Source of the DNA: Phialophora verrucosa
Lineage: Eukaryota; Ascomycota; Eurotiomycetes; Chaetothyriales; Herpotrichiellaceae
DNA: 64,000 bases
Assembly: GCA_002099365.1 (NCBI GenBank)
Contig: MSED01000001.1
Location: 1,674,001 to 1,738,000 of the forward strand
Reading direction: 5' to 3'
The notes under the pieces are model-generated. The model saw only the letters and a list, made by a program, of their open reading frames with translations. It ran no database searches and was not told where the DNA came from. Both the position numbers and the translations under genes were made by a program. Shown in pieces: positions 20,947 to 32,400 of the stretch; position 1 is the stretch's first letter, and each line of letters starts with the position of its first letter.

Positions 20947-21561
20947 TCAGCCCTTCTCCTTTCGCTCTCGCACGGCGGCCTCATCTTTCTCTTTCAGCTG
21001 CTCAATTTGCTTCTCCTCCTGATTCCACACATGCCAGACCTGTTCGACTATCATGGACCAATAGCCTTCGCCCCGGTCAAGCTTCTCCTGCTCCTCTTTT
21101 AATCGTTGTTGCTTCCAATCTTCCTGAGCTCTGTGCTGCAACGTTGACCTCTGCATGGGCCTCAGAGATGGCTCTTCGAGTAATCTGTTCGATTCCCGTA
21201 CCAGGTCCGCCTCGTCCTGGCCTGGTACCCTCGACTGTTCTCTCGACACGAACCGCCGTGAAGCATAGCCCATTATACCCAGTCCTACCCGTTCTCTCGC
21301 TTGATAGTCCACCGACGCGATGAAAGCGCCTGACAAGAAGAATGTGTAGAGGTCTAGTTTCCGCGGTGGAAGGGCGATCAGCACTGGAGCCAGAACACAT
21401 GCTGTGAGCGTCGAGGTATGCAGGAATCGGTTGTAGTCACTGAAGATTGTCTGGCGTCGGGCTAGGTCCTGGTCGGGACGCGGCTGGGAGGAGGCCATGG
21501 GAGCCGATCTGGTATATGGAGGGTGGAGTGGGAGGGCGGGAGCTTCGCTAGCTGCTCTCAT
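20947..21561 (-). CDS. Small two-helix membrane protein, conserved in fungi
   Basis: Single exon, 204 residues from ATG 21561; a second ATG 21 codons in (MASSQPRPDQD) is a likely alternative start. Two hydrophobic segments near residues 50-85 (LTACVLAPVLIAL and LYTFFLSGAFIASVDY) are separated by PPRKLD, a helical hairpin. A long charged C-terminal helix follows (residues 115-204, rich in Glu/Gln/Lys/Arg, WKQQRLKEEQEKL). The basic N-terminus and hairpin suggest a mitochondrial inner-membrane or ER protein. Comparable fungal proteins are sometimes labelled rhomboid family, but no Ser/His protease motif is present, so I do not call it a protease. Confidence 0.7.
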   Translation of the reverse strand: MRAASEAPALPLHPPYTRSAPMASSQPRPDQDLARRQTIFSDYNRFLHTSTLTACVLAPVLIALPPRKLDLYTFFLSGAFIASVDYQARERVGLGIMGYASRRFVSREQSRVPGQDEADLVRESNRLLEEPSLRPMQRSTLQHRAQEDWKQQRLKEEQEKLDRGEGYWSMIVEQVWHVWNQEEKQIEQLKEKDEAAVRERKEKG

Positions 21562-22383
21562 GCACTGTCATGTGTATGTATGAGAGGGCAAGTGGAAAAA
21601 GTGCCTGCAATCGATGCGGAATGTCGAGTCATTCGTGCTTGAGATGCATGGTCCACCGTATTTCCCTTACTATGAAGTTCGGAGTAGCACTCAATCATCT
21701 GGCCCATACTCTGAACTGACCAGATCTGCCAGGTCTACCAGGTTTTAGGTACGGAGTCATGTACGTGTGTTGCTCTTATACTTGGTCCGGACTAATGCTT
21801 CGCAGACCAAAAGATCTCGCACAAGGATTCATGAGAAGGGCAGAAAGACAGTCAGCGGTTCTACCTATTCTGATGTCAATCCCCAGCCTGTTATATCACC
21901 ATGTAAAGGAGTGTCGGGGCAGCTAATGGGACCGTGATCTTCGCCCATATCATCTATCTGTGCCAGGTGTCTTGTATCGTGTGCGAGTCGTATCGGACTG
22001 CAACTGCCCTAAGCGGAGGCAATACCACGAGTGCTTGTAGGTGATGTCCCGTGGTGAAGAGCGGGGTCACCTCTCAATGCAAGATGTAGTGTGACCTTGA
22101 CAGGCGTGACACCTGGCTTGGATGGGGATGAGAATGTTCTCACGCGGCAGAATCCAATCCCAGCCTTTATGTTCACTGTATATCGTCCCAACCGGCTCAT
22201 TAATTTCAGTCCACAAAGACGTGCATTTGTCCATGAATATCCCTCCAAAGTAGAAGGGGTCTCTTGCGGACGACGGACGGAGCAGCGCGGACTACTCCTG
22301 AGACTTGTCGAGATGCTTCCGAGCTTCATGATTAGTCTTCGCCACTCTGGAAGGCAGTACCAAGCCATAACCAATTGTTATAT
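21562..22383. other. Intergenic region
   Basis: 822 bp between the two-helix protein start and the PAP2-like gene stop, both on -. Contains short AT-rich stretches but no recognised feature. Confidence 0.5.
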
Positions 22384-23781
22384 TCATTGCTGCTCCAGAG
22401 ACCAGGGTTTGTCTTCCAGTTGCACACTCTCGGAAACTGGGTGGTATACGGGTTTGTGGATCCGAAGGCACCAGAAAACATAGTCCTCCACGGGGAGCAA
22501 ATTGTTCATAAACTGGTTGCATCGTAATGCAAACAAGCAGATCATGCCTCCTGCCACAGCGTCCAAGATAAAGTGGTTTGCGGTAGCAATGATCGCGATC
22601 AATATCGTACAAGGGTATAAGAAGCCAATGACTTCACATAGTAGCTTAGGGAAGGATGGTATGCGGATGTGGCACCCATACCGTGAGCCCAGGAATGGCA
22701 GAGACACCCTGTAGCGTCTCGACGGGTGAGCGAGTGGCAGCCGCATGAGTGAGACGCCAACAAGCAACGAGTAACCGAAGTGTAGTGAGGGCATAGCAGC
22801 TGTTCCGTCGTCAGCAACAAATTCACTGCGCATCCGCCAATGAGAGGAGGTGCATTGGTGGCTCACCTAGCTGGTTTGTCCATTTTTTAGTGTTGAAGGC
22901 GCTGACAGCGCCGTCTCGCGCATGTACAGTGTCCACGAATTTGAAGCCCCGAGCGAACTTGCCAGCTTCTTCGGGTATTCTAGATTCTTCCAGCAAGCGA
23001 GGAGGCATGCATGGCCACGTGCTAAAGACACAGAATGCGAAGAGGTTGCACAGTGCCAGCGCACGGCGCCTTGATTCATAAAGCTCTGGGCCTTTCGTGC
23101 GGTCGATGTGCCAGTTCGGGTCGGCACTCAATCGGGGACGCGTGATGGCGAAGTAGTAGAGACCGACCAGGAAACTTATCGTCGCGGGCAGATGGACAAA
23201 ACTGTAGATTCGGTTGATCCACCACATCCAGTCGGGATGTTGAAGGAAGAACCGCTGAATGGACAACTCCCAGAAGATGTGCAGCCGCTGCTCCACTTTG
23301 ATGACGGCCAGGGCATGATAGCATGCTATGTCAATGGTCTGGTCAACAAAGCGTATAGCCAATTGGCCTCGGCCGAACTGGTAGACCTGCAGTACATTAG
23401 TCGCCAAGTTGCAATGCGGGAAGGGACCGGACGGACACCGTATATTAGAGCCCAGTACACTATCTCCACGACAAACGGAAATCGCAGAAGCACTCTGCTG
23501 AGAAACCTGCTTCGGAACACGGCTGTATCTGGTGTCCCAACCGCCCCTTTGTACCCAAATAGTGACAGTTCTCTGCAACGCCAGCGGATGTGCCCTTCAC
23601 CGCGGTCACCTTCGGCGCTAAGCGACTGCAGGGCTAATTCGTGACCAACGTCTTCTACCGGTAACTCGCGTGAGCTCCCAGAGGTTCGAAGGACGGGCGT
23701 CTTGAAGTCCCGATTGATCCACGCTCCTAGGAAGATGATGAAAGTCCCGAGGGATGGCTCGCCGAGCCCCAGGAAACCCAT
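22384..23781 (-). CDS. PAP2/inositol-phosphorylceramide-synthase-like membrane enzyme
   Basis: Integral membrane protein of the PAP2_3 group, relatives of lipid phosphatases and Aur1-type phosphotransferases. Three exons: 23781-23437, 23386-22867 and 22799-22384 (introns 50 and 67 nt), 426 residues in phase. Motifs: FAFCVFSTWPCMPPRLL (loop before the catalytic domain), AAMPSLHFGYS with His near 295, and ATANHFILDAVAGG with His near 364 and Asp near 368, the expected His/His/Asp active site. Several hydrophobic helices span the C-terminal two thirds (SFLVGLYYFAI, ILIAIIAT, GGMICLF). The intron placing NQL next to AAMPSLH is supported by frame. ATG 23781 (MGFLGLGEP) is the first suitable start. 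Substrate is unknown; phosphatidate phosphatase or head-group transfer are alternatives. Confidence 0.83.
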
Positions 23782-25398
23782 GTTGGTATTTAAGAAAGCT
23801 CGGCACCTTGCCGGCCGACCCTGAAACCACGCGTGCGGGAATCGATGGGGTGGTCGTCGAGGATTACTACCGCGCCGGATTGCCCCCGGGTGGATGTCAC
23901 TGAGTATCCGAGGATGCAAGTGGTACGGAACGGAGACAGATACTTCAGATAGCCTGGCTCTTGAGCCACCAAAGAATCGCAATCGTCCGAACCAGATACC
24001 GCTCCCTCCCCCAAAGCTCAAATTGCCGTGAAAGTCGACCGCTGTGAAGAAGATCAAGAAGGTGCAGAGTGAACTGACGAGAAAAGAAGTAAACAACAAA
24101 GGTCGACTCGACCGTACAATGACGCGACCGATCGAGCAAGCCCCATTGCTGACGGAATCGCCGGATGTCCTTTGCCAAAGTGGCCTCCTATATCAATGTC
24201 CTGATTGCTGTATTGTCAAGCGAGACTCGACGGGACACCCTAATTCGTAGATGAAGGTACGCAGTAAGTGAGGCACGCGACACAAGCATACGGGAACAGG
24301 ACCCAAATGGCCAACGGGATCGTAAGGCTCCGTAAGGCTCCAAGGCCCATTCCACGTCATCCGCGATAGCCGAGTTTGACTGGCTGAAGCTGGCGTGGAC
24401 ATTACCGGAAGGAGACGTATGTGGTCAGATATCTCTGCAAGATGCTGATCAGACCTGTTGTCGTGCGGTTTTCACGTCCGAAGGCAATGCGATTGGTGAA
24501 TCAGGCTGAACATGGATAAGGCCACAGAATTATGCAACCCAACATGCTGAGGGGCCTGGAAATCGGATCAGGTCTGGTGCCGAAAAGCTTGCTCTCCATA
24601 CTGTGCACTGTACTCGTAGAGGCCCATGCCATCCGCAATACGATGGGAAGCACAATGACAAGCTGAATTCAGCAGGGCTGCCTTCCCACAGCCACAAGCC
24701 GTGTGCCGACGATCATCCTGATTGGGTGGGCTGGTGGTGGTCGAAAGGAGAATTTTGATAGGAATGAGAAAATCGAATGCGAGTCAGTTCGGAGGACATA
24801 ACAGATCTAAAAAGGGTCAGGGCCGGCGCTTGGCTATATAAGGTGGTTACGAGCGCCTATATTATGTGTGCCGAGGCTGCGCGCGTTCTCAACATAGCTA
24901 AAGTCCTTGTAGACATTATCGTACGGGGGGTGTTCGTTCCCTAGAATGCGCTCCTTTTGCTGAACAGAAACCTCTGCCAGGGCTACGGCCTCCTCCAGCT
25001 GACCTGGTCACCGAGCGTTGCTGCGAAGTTGCTCATCGCCGAGATGGCGTCGGGGGTGCGGTGTTGGGGTGCTCATCGTTGTGAAGGCGTCTTAGCACGT
25101 TGGAAGCAGAAGCAGCTCAATTAAATACACATCCGATCAATCGACCCAGTCTATCCACGGAAAACCCCATGTCTTACACCTGAACAGCTATCGTCCCCCA
25201 ATGACTGTGTTCATCACCCAAAAGCAAAGTCACAATACGTGCCTCGGCTTATGTCCCTATCGAAGCGAGGATATATGCCTTGCGCCCTTCTGCATTCCTT
25301 GGCCAGTCGATGTGGGCAAACAAACGTCCACCACCCACTCCCTCACCTCACTCCCTGCTTACCAACTCTTTTACTTGCCTCCATTTAACTCGTCAAAG
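23782..25398. other. Gene-poor divergent region
   Basis: 1.6 kb without a credible ORF. A TATATAAGG TATA-like box lies at about 24834-24842, roughly 560 bp before the next ATG, which is far for the amidohydrolase unless its leader is long or contains an intron. CT-rich sequence immediately precedes 25399. Confidence 0.5.
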
Positions 25399-26345
25399 AT
25401 GTCCCCTCAAGAAGCCGGTTATCCCATCGTAGATGTTTGGGCCAACCCGCCGGGAGTAAGTTGCTCTGATCGACCGGTTCGTCGTCCACATACTTACGAG
25501 CCCCCCAGTTAGGTGCCGCTATTCCAGAAGTTGCTCGATTGTTGGCGCAAAGCCATTCAGATCCTCTGATTACGGATCGCAGGCGTACGCCCGCTGAAGT
25601 CATTGCTTATATGGACGAAGCGGGCATAACACATGCTTGCCTTTCTGCGTGGAGCCGCCCCGGCCAGATGATCTTCTCGAATGAAGATGTGGCAGAATAC
25701 ACCCGGGCTTATCCAGATCGAATCTTCGGCTTGGCCGCTGTCGATCTGCATAAGCCTGTGGATGCTGTCAAGGAGCTTGAGCACTATGTGAGAAACGAGG
25801 GTTTCGTTGGCTTGAGGGTCGTTCCTTGGCTCTGGAATCTGCCGCCGACGGATGCTCACTACTGGCCCCTATACGTCAAGTGTATTGAACTCGATATTCC
25901 TTTCTTGACGCAGGTCGGCCACACAGGTCCCCTTTGTCCTAGCGAGGTGGGGCGGCCGATCCCATACATCGACACTATTGCGCTTAAGTTTCCGGATCTC
26001 AAGATCATTGTGGGACACATGGGATATCCATGGGCCGCAGAAACGGTCGCGGTTGCGTGGAAGCACGAGAACATATATATTGACACAAGCGCCTGGTCTC
26101 CCAAATATTATGCCCCTGAGCTGATCAAATTCGCGAATACTACCGGCAAGCACAAGGTCATGTTCGGCACTAATTGGCCACAGCTGGGTTGGAAGGCATG
26201 CGTTGATAGAGTCAATGAGCACCTGGTCAATACCAAGCAAGGTTTCAAAGACGAGAGCACTCTCCAAGAGTTTATGGGGGGAAATGCGCTACGCGTGTTG
26301 AAGCTGCCTCCTGGTACCCTATCCAAAGTTAAATCTAAGATCTAG
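25399..26345 (+). CDS. Amidohydrolase-2 family protein with altered metal site
   Basis: TIM-barrel protein of the amidohydrolase-2 group (ACMSD / 4-oxalomesaconate hydratase relatives). Two exons: 25399-25455 and 25509-26345, intron 25456-25508, 297 residues. Barrel signatures are clear: MDEAGITHACLSAW, PDRIFGLAAVDLHKP, GFVGLRVVPWLW, TQVGHTG, IIVGHMGYPW and VMFGTNWPQLG. Strand 1, normally ending in HxH, reads VDVWAN here, and the terminal metal/acid Asp of GSDxP is Asn (GTNWP). Two His remain (QVGHTG, GHMG). I believe close bacterial-type relatives share this variation, so it is probably a subfamily trait rather than decay. The gene is intact and stands alone in a gene-poor stretch, compatible with horizontal origin, which is inference. 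Confidence 0.85.
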
Positions 26346-26584
26346 CTTTTTGTTCTTGGAATGCATTCAGGAACAATCGTTGTACCAATCCTCGATCGAC
26401 CTACGAGATCTCCCATGACTCAAGCATCTGAACAGTCAGAGTTCAAGAAACCCAAAAAGGACCTGAGACGTGATATCCATATTCCCAGAGAATGGCTGGA
26501 GAATAGGAAGGGGTTTCAGGTCGGTCTAAGTTCGTTTCAACCATAGCTACCATCTCAGAGCCCCTTATGCCCATTAGTCGCGGG

Positions 26585-26884
26585 TTACGGACAAGTCTTT
26601 TCCACGCTTTTATGACCCCTCGCCCACGCGTATTCGATCGCAACGTCTAGCTCCGTCTGCTCAAGTTCAGCATCGACGTTTGCTCGGGCATCCAACAGCA
26701 TTTCCACCGTATCGACCATCCCATTCATCGATGCCCACCATAAGGCCCGGCTACGCTCCATCTGAGGTAGTGTATCGCCTCCTGCATCGACGAGTATCTT
26801 GACTATCGGATCATACTTGTCTCCTAATACGTGACCCAGCGCCGACACGACATTGGCACCGGCATCTACCAGAATCTCACCTGG
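26585..26884 (-). pseudogene. Ankyrin-repeat gene relic
   Basis: About 100 codons on - with two to three ankyrin-like repeats: EILVDAGANV, PIVKILVDAGGDT, ALWWASMNGMVDTVEMLLDA with RANVDAE, and LDVAIEYAWARGHKSVEK. There is no ATG at the 5' end (a TGA lies just upstream in frame) and a stop ends it in mid repeat, so it is a fragment of a larger gene. Frames nearby show no continuation I can support. ANK genes are frequent in fungal allorecognition and accessory loci. Confidence 0.65.
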
Positions 26885-27589
26885 TCAAATACGTAAATCT
26901 CCGGATACTTTACCATTCCCACAACACGCCCCCCTCTTGACGACCCACGGAGGGGAAGGCAAGGCCAGCCGCCATCGTCGGGTTATTGTGATATATTGCT
27001 CATTCAACAGGGACACCCTTGAGTTCTGGGCGCCCAGAAGCTGGCTAGAAGGGACACCCCAAGAATAGGCAGGAAAGACAACCATGATGGACTCGACGAT
27101 GTCGCTCGCGGAGCAAGGCATGAATTTCGAATTTCGAATTTCGGCTTTCTGCTCTCCATGAGAGGGGCTCCTCTCCCGTGGTCGGCCGCGCGCGTCATGT
27201 GCCCGATTAAAGCAGCCTCGCTCCCTTTCCTCAACGAAATGGTATCCTAATGGGTAGTAAGGCTTAGCTCGGGGAAATATGATACGCATATATGTAGCAT
27301 TTTTTCCACGGCCGAGAATTGGAATTTGAGGTTAGAAGTGGCTTTATCGTTGCACATGAACGACACTCGTAGTGAGAGGCCTACCAATTAATTACATACA
27401 TCAAGAATAAAGTATGTCTTTTGCCCAGATCCCTTGCACCTCGTCGCGGTGGACGGCTGCAATGCTAGCTTTCTGAGGATGCAACGCGTTGACGAATCGC
27501 CTGCGAACCACGCATTGCATTACGTCGCGCTGTTGCACCAAGAACCTATCCATCGGGCATGTCTTTCCTTATCACGCATATCTCTCTCA
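26885..27589. other. Intergenic region with short 7-bp repeat
   Basis: 705 bp. Contains GAATTTC three times in tandem at about 27122-27142. Otherwise featureless, presumably the GST gene terminator. Confidence 0.5.
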
Positions 27590-28932
27590 TCAAGCCACGG
27601 CCTTTTTCACCACCCCGACCTCTTCATCCTCCTTCAATATGTCCGGCACGGGTCCCAGGGGCGTGATCCCAAACGGGTTAATCTGCTTGTGACTCTTGGT
27701 ATAATGCTTCTTGATATGTTCAAACTGCGTCGTCTCCCCGAACGCAGGTACCGTCCAGTACAAGTGCCTCACCCACCTGTGCAGGTGAGGATACCCGGAG
27801 CGGATATCGCGAAGATTGCACTTGAAGTGCTGGACGTAGACGGGGTCGAAGCGCACAATGGTCGTGTACAAGCGCACATCCGCCTCGGTGAGTCTGTCGC
27901 CGAAATAGAAGGGTCCCTTGGACGACGATTCCGCGAGGATCTGTTCCGTGCGGTCGAGCGACTTGAACAGTTGGACGACGTTCTTCTCGTATGCTTCCTG
28001 CGTGGTGGCGAATCCGCTCTTGTAGACCCCGTTGTTGATATCGTCGTAGGTCCAGCTGTTTACTTCCTCGATCTTGTCTTTCAGGTCGTCGGGGTAGAGC
28101 ACCACGTCCTTGTATTTCTGGTCGAGCAGGCCGTCGAAGGCCGTGTAGAACATGCGGATGATCTCGGAGGATTCATTGTTCACAATCGTTTGCTTCTTCT
28201 TGTCCCATAAGGTGGGCACGGTAAACCGGCCTTCGTAGTCTGGGTTTGCGGTGAAGTAGAGGTCGCGCAGGTGCGTGTTTTTGGGATGTAGAGGGTCGGG
28301 CGTCGTGTTTTCGCCCGGGATGGTCTCGTCTTCGGTTGCGAAGCGCCAGCCTTGACGACGGCTCGTCAGTTGTCCGGGAATTGAAGAGTTGAGGAGGGAG
28401 ACTACCTTTCTCGGCCATATGCCAATGCACGCTGGTGAAGGGGATGATCTCTTCCAGACCCTTCAGCTTCCGCACGATGAGTGTCCGGTGGGCTGTCCCA
28501 GATCGGTCAGCGCTGCATTCTTTCCGTGTGGACAGAGGTCGTCTCACCCCAAGGACAAGCATAGCTGACGTAGAGATGATACCTCCCCTTCTCGGCGGGA
28601 AATTCGGCATTCGGATCGCTCGAGATCCAATTCCGAAACGACGAAACCTGTCTCTTGAACTCCCCGGACTTGTCGCCTGGTTTCACCCAGTCCGTGATAG
28701 TGGCTTTAGCCTGTAAGGATTCTGGATTCAGCAGCGGCTTCAGGAAATAGAAAGCGACAATCGAGACTAGAAGGGCCAAGACGGATGTGGCATAAAGAGA
28801 GCTGCTCCGTACCGACGACATTGTGGATTCCAGCTGTGCTGGGGCGTCTTTTGCTTTCGAAGGGTCGCCTCTGGTTGCTTGCGAGGACATATGTGCTAAT
28901 TGTGATCGCGCGCGTGCGAGGATTCTGGACAT
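27590..28932 (-). CDS. ECM4/GTO-type glutathione transferase (glutathionyl-hydroquinone reductase)
   Basis: Xi/omega-like GST reducing glutathionyl-quinol conjugates. Three exons: 28932-28548, 28492-28406 and 28350-27590 (introns 55 and 55 nt), 410 residues. The thioredoxin-fold active site YVSYACPW-AHRTLI has its nucleophilic Cys near 126; intron 1 falls exactly between CPW and AHR. The G-site segment VNNESSEIIRMFYTAFD and helical domain (YFGDRLTEADVRLYTTIVRFDPVYVQHFKCN) are well conserved. The frame runs upstream to a TTG, but the first ATG is 28932. The N-terminus is Arg/Ser-rich without early acids (MSRILARARSQLAHMSSQ) and is followed by a hydrophobic helix near residues 55-75 (LYATSVLALLVSIVAFYFL). 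A mitochondrial or membrane-anchored form is predicted; an alternative start at MSSVRSSS would leave the helix as a signal anchor. Confidence 0.88.
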
Positions 28933-29470
28933 GAGTCGACTCGGAGCAGCTGAATTGGGGGAGGGAACAAGCAACGCTTTTGTAGCTTCGATAAAACGAA
29001 AGAGTGGCTCGTATCCATCTCAATGACATGCACCTGCGGAACAGAACCGACAGCTTCGACGACACCGGGTGGGGGGTTTCGCGCCGCTGAGGGGGTAATG
29101 CATGAGCGGAAGCTAATCATGACGAGGACGAAAGCTTCCGGGTGACTAAACAATGCGTCCTGACTAAAGATGCAGTAAGACCATCGGAAAATGTGGCAAT
29201 ACAGGCTTTCCTTTTACGACCATGAAGTCAACATGTGGAATCTACCAAAGCAAATCTGCACATTGCGCTTCTATGTAACCTGTCTTACACGCTGTTGATG
29301 ATCCACGTATGTTTTTGCCGCAGTCTTGGTATAGAGCCGAGAGGGGACCTCTATCCTTCCACGCCAAATCGATACAGCTGTTTTCATGCATTCCAGTCAC
29401 CCCTGCCACGAACGCCATCTTGCAGGAGGCCTGCTCCAGAGCACACGAAGCCGATGGCTGGAGTCTTCGT
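28933..29470. other. GST promoter / UBA1 3' region
   Basis: 538 bp between two same-strand genes. No ORF of coding quality and no RNA gene seen. Confidence 0.5.
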
Positions 29471-32400
29471 CTACTTCTTGTATCTAACCATCACATAGGG
29501 GATCTCGACATCCTCTTCGGTCGTGTCCTCGGCTGTAATCTCATAGATGATGTTCTTCTGGTGTTCAGGAATCGGCTTACGGCTGATCGTTTCCAGCAAC
29601 TTGCTCATCTTGAGTGGCAGGCGGTCCTTCGTCTTGCTGGGCGGATAGAAACTCGCATAGAGCAAGCTGACCCCGGAGCTGACCATGGTCACGCTTAGTC
29701 CGAGGTCTTCGAAGTGTTTCAAGAACTCGGTTAGCGTGATATCATCCACCTCGAAACGATCCCAGAGCTTGTCAATGACAACCTCGCCGTTCTTCCCTTG
29801 GTACTTGCCCTTTGGACTGGCAATAGGTTCGCTGAAACCGAAGAACGGCAAGGCAAGATTGACAAAGCCATTCTTGTATTGCTCGAGATCCGTCTTGCCA
29901 TCCACGATCTTGAAGAGCTCAAGGACTACCAGCCCTGTGACCAAGGCGGTGGTGGTGGCAATAGCAGGAATAATCTTGCCCGCAATGAATTTCGTCTTGT
30001 GGCGATCAGCAACTGGAATGTTGTAGTTCAGTGCACGGAGATTGCTGGCGCTTGTGATGAAGTCGATGTGATGATTAGTATCATCATCCTTTTCGAACTC
30101 CACGACATTGAGTCGAAACCCGGGCAGAGACTTGGGCGTAGGCAACTCTGCAATGATCTTGTTCAACTCTTCAGCATCGTCTGCGAAAGTGGGCTGCGCG
30201 GCGTTCGGATCTGGCTCCTTTTCGTCGGCTTGAATCTTCACATTGGCGTCGGGTCTGAATTCGGGAATGATCATGCTGTCGATGACCTTGACATAATCCT
30301 CATGCTTGAGCTTCGGGACAGGAATGCCAAAGTTGTAGGCACGAAGAGCGGCTCCATGGACCACAAAGCCCATATGTGTCTCATCATTGGGGTCGAAATT
30401 GAGCGATGTAGGAGCGCGCTTCGGCCCGGACCAGAAGTCGGCGCCGGATGAAGTCTTCGAATCCTTGGGGAAATTGTACAGCAGTTGTTCGATGGCGTTG
30501 TGGTACTGTTTCTCAAACTCCATCCGTGCCCAGCTGATACAGTCGTTGAAGTCGGACGGCTTGTTGGTGACCAGAAACTCCTTCAGGCTGTCAAGAATCA
30601 TCTTCTCGTTGCCTTGTTGTTTCAGGGTGGTGTTGATGTAGTCGGGTTGCGACATGTACAGGTTGACCGTTTCTGGCGGACCTACGAAGTAAGATTGGAA
30701 CAGGTCGCGAGCCCAAGCGATGGTATGCTCAATCTTGTTGGGGAAGCTTCGTAGCGTACACATGGGGAATGATTGCTCGGGCGGGTCCTGTGAGCTGGAA
30801 TATGATTCGGTCAGCCGTGGAAGGATCACTTGAGTGTTGCCTTTTGTTCCCAGTGTACCGCTTTCGAGCAGTGGTTTCATGAAGAAGACGCATCTTCGGT
30901 CGACGTAGGTACGAGCCTCGACGTTGTCCAAGGCATTTGTGACCAAGTCAAGCTCATGCCAGAATGTTTCGTTGAAGATGTCCTCACTGTCAGGTCCGAT
31001 TCTGTCCGTCATAACGGTGAATTTACCCTTGAGGTCAGGATTCATGGCCTGGGCTGCGGCTGCAGCGACCTCGCTCTTCTGCTTTCCGACGTCTTTTGCT
31101 CTGAATAGGAATTGACGATTGAGGTTGCTCTTCTCGATGGAGTCGTTGTCTGTGACAGTGATATGCCCGTTGGGTCCGCTCCCGAGGCCGATCATGGCGT
31201 AATTCTTGAGCATCTCACAACCGATAGCGCCAGCGCCAACCAAGAAATTCTTCACATTGGAGATCTTCTCTTGGAATTCTTTACCGAAGACTGCAATTTG
31301 GCCGTCGTATCGAGAGCCAACGGGCTTGCAGAGCTCCTCGTTCCTGGCTACAGATGTAGGAAGTGATTCCAAAGAATCAAAATACATCCACTGTACGATT
31401 GGAGTGAATTTCCCGGACACCGCCTTGAGAACTTCTTGCGCAGTCAGACCGCCAAAGAATGCGGCCATTGGACTGAGGTCACCTTGAGCTTGGTAACTCA
31501 GCTCTGTGATCAGCTTGTCGTCAACTTCAACCTCTTCGGCGCTTTCCTTCGCCAGCTTCTTGGTGATCTCGAGGACTTCCTTCGCATCTTCGTCATTGTG
31601 TGGTCGTGGGAATGAGCCCCTGCTTTCCTTGAATTTGTGGAGCGCCTGGATGCCGACATGAAGCTGTGCGGGTCGGTCGAACTTGGCGAAGTCGGACATG
31701 ACGATCTCAGGTTTCTTGATTTGTTCGGACAAGGACTGGAACTGGAGGATCTTTGGCATCTTGACCTGCGCCCAAAGACCACCTCCTTGGTACTTGCCTA
31801 GACCTGAGACATCCCCGATAGAGAAAGAGTACGGTCCTTTGACGGTGATCTTTCGAGGAGCTGCACCATTCAGACCTTCCAAACCCTTTAGTTCGGCGAA
31901 TTCGACATAGTCACCATCTTCAAGTCCATGTCGTGTCTCATCCAGGGCCGACACTAGGCCAGTATCATCGATGTCCGCAACGATGCCACTGATTGGGTTC
32001 TCTCCTGTCACATCGCCCACTGTGAAGTCCTTTCCAAAGTCTGTAAAGATGTACCCGAAGAGGCCAAATGTATCGGCAACCACCAAGTAAATCCCGTTCT
32101 GGTGGCAGTAGTCGGAGATTGTGAGCTGGTCCTTGAGGGATGTGTTTGTAAGAACGACGACTTGGAACTGTTTGAGTTGACTGAGATCATCTGTCAACGA
32201 CTTGGCTTTGGAAACGGATATGGGAGTATAGGCATTGAGTTCGGCTACGCGGGGGGCGGTGACCTCTGCTCTAGGCTTGCCGACGTCTTCGGGGTGGAGG
32301 AAGAATTGGGAGGAGAGGTCGGCGATGGCAGCCGGTTCAGGGTCGAAGAGAGTCAGAGACTTGACGCCAGCCAGGGCTATATTCTTTGCAATCTCGACAC

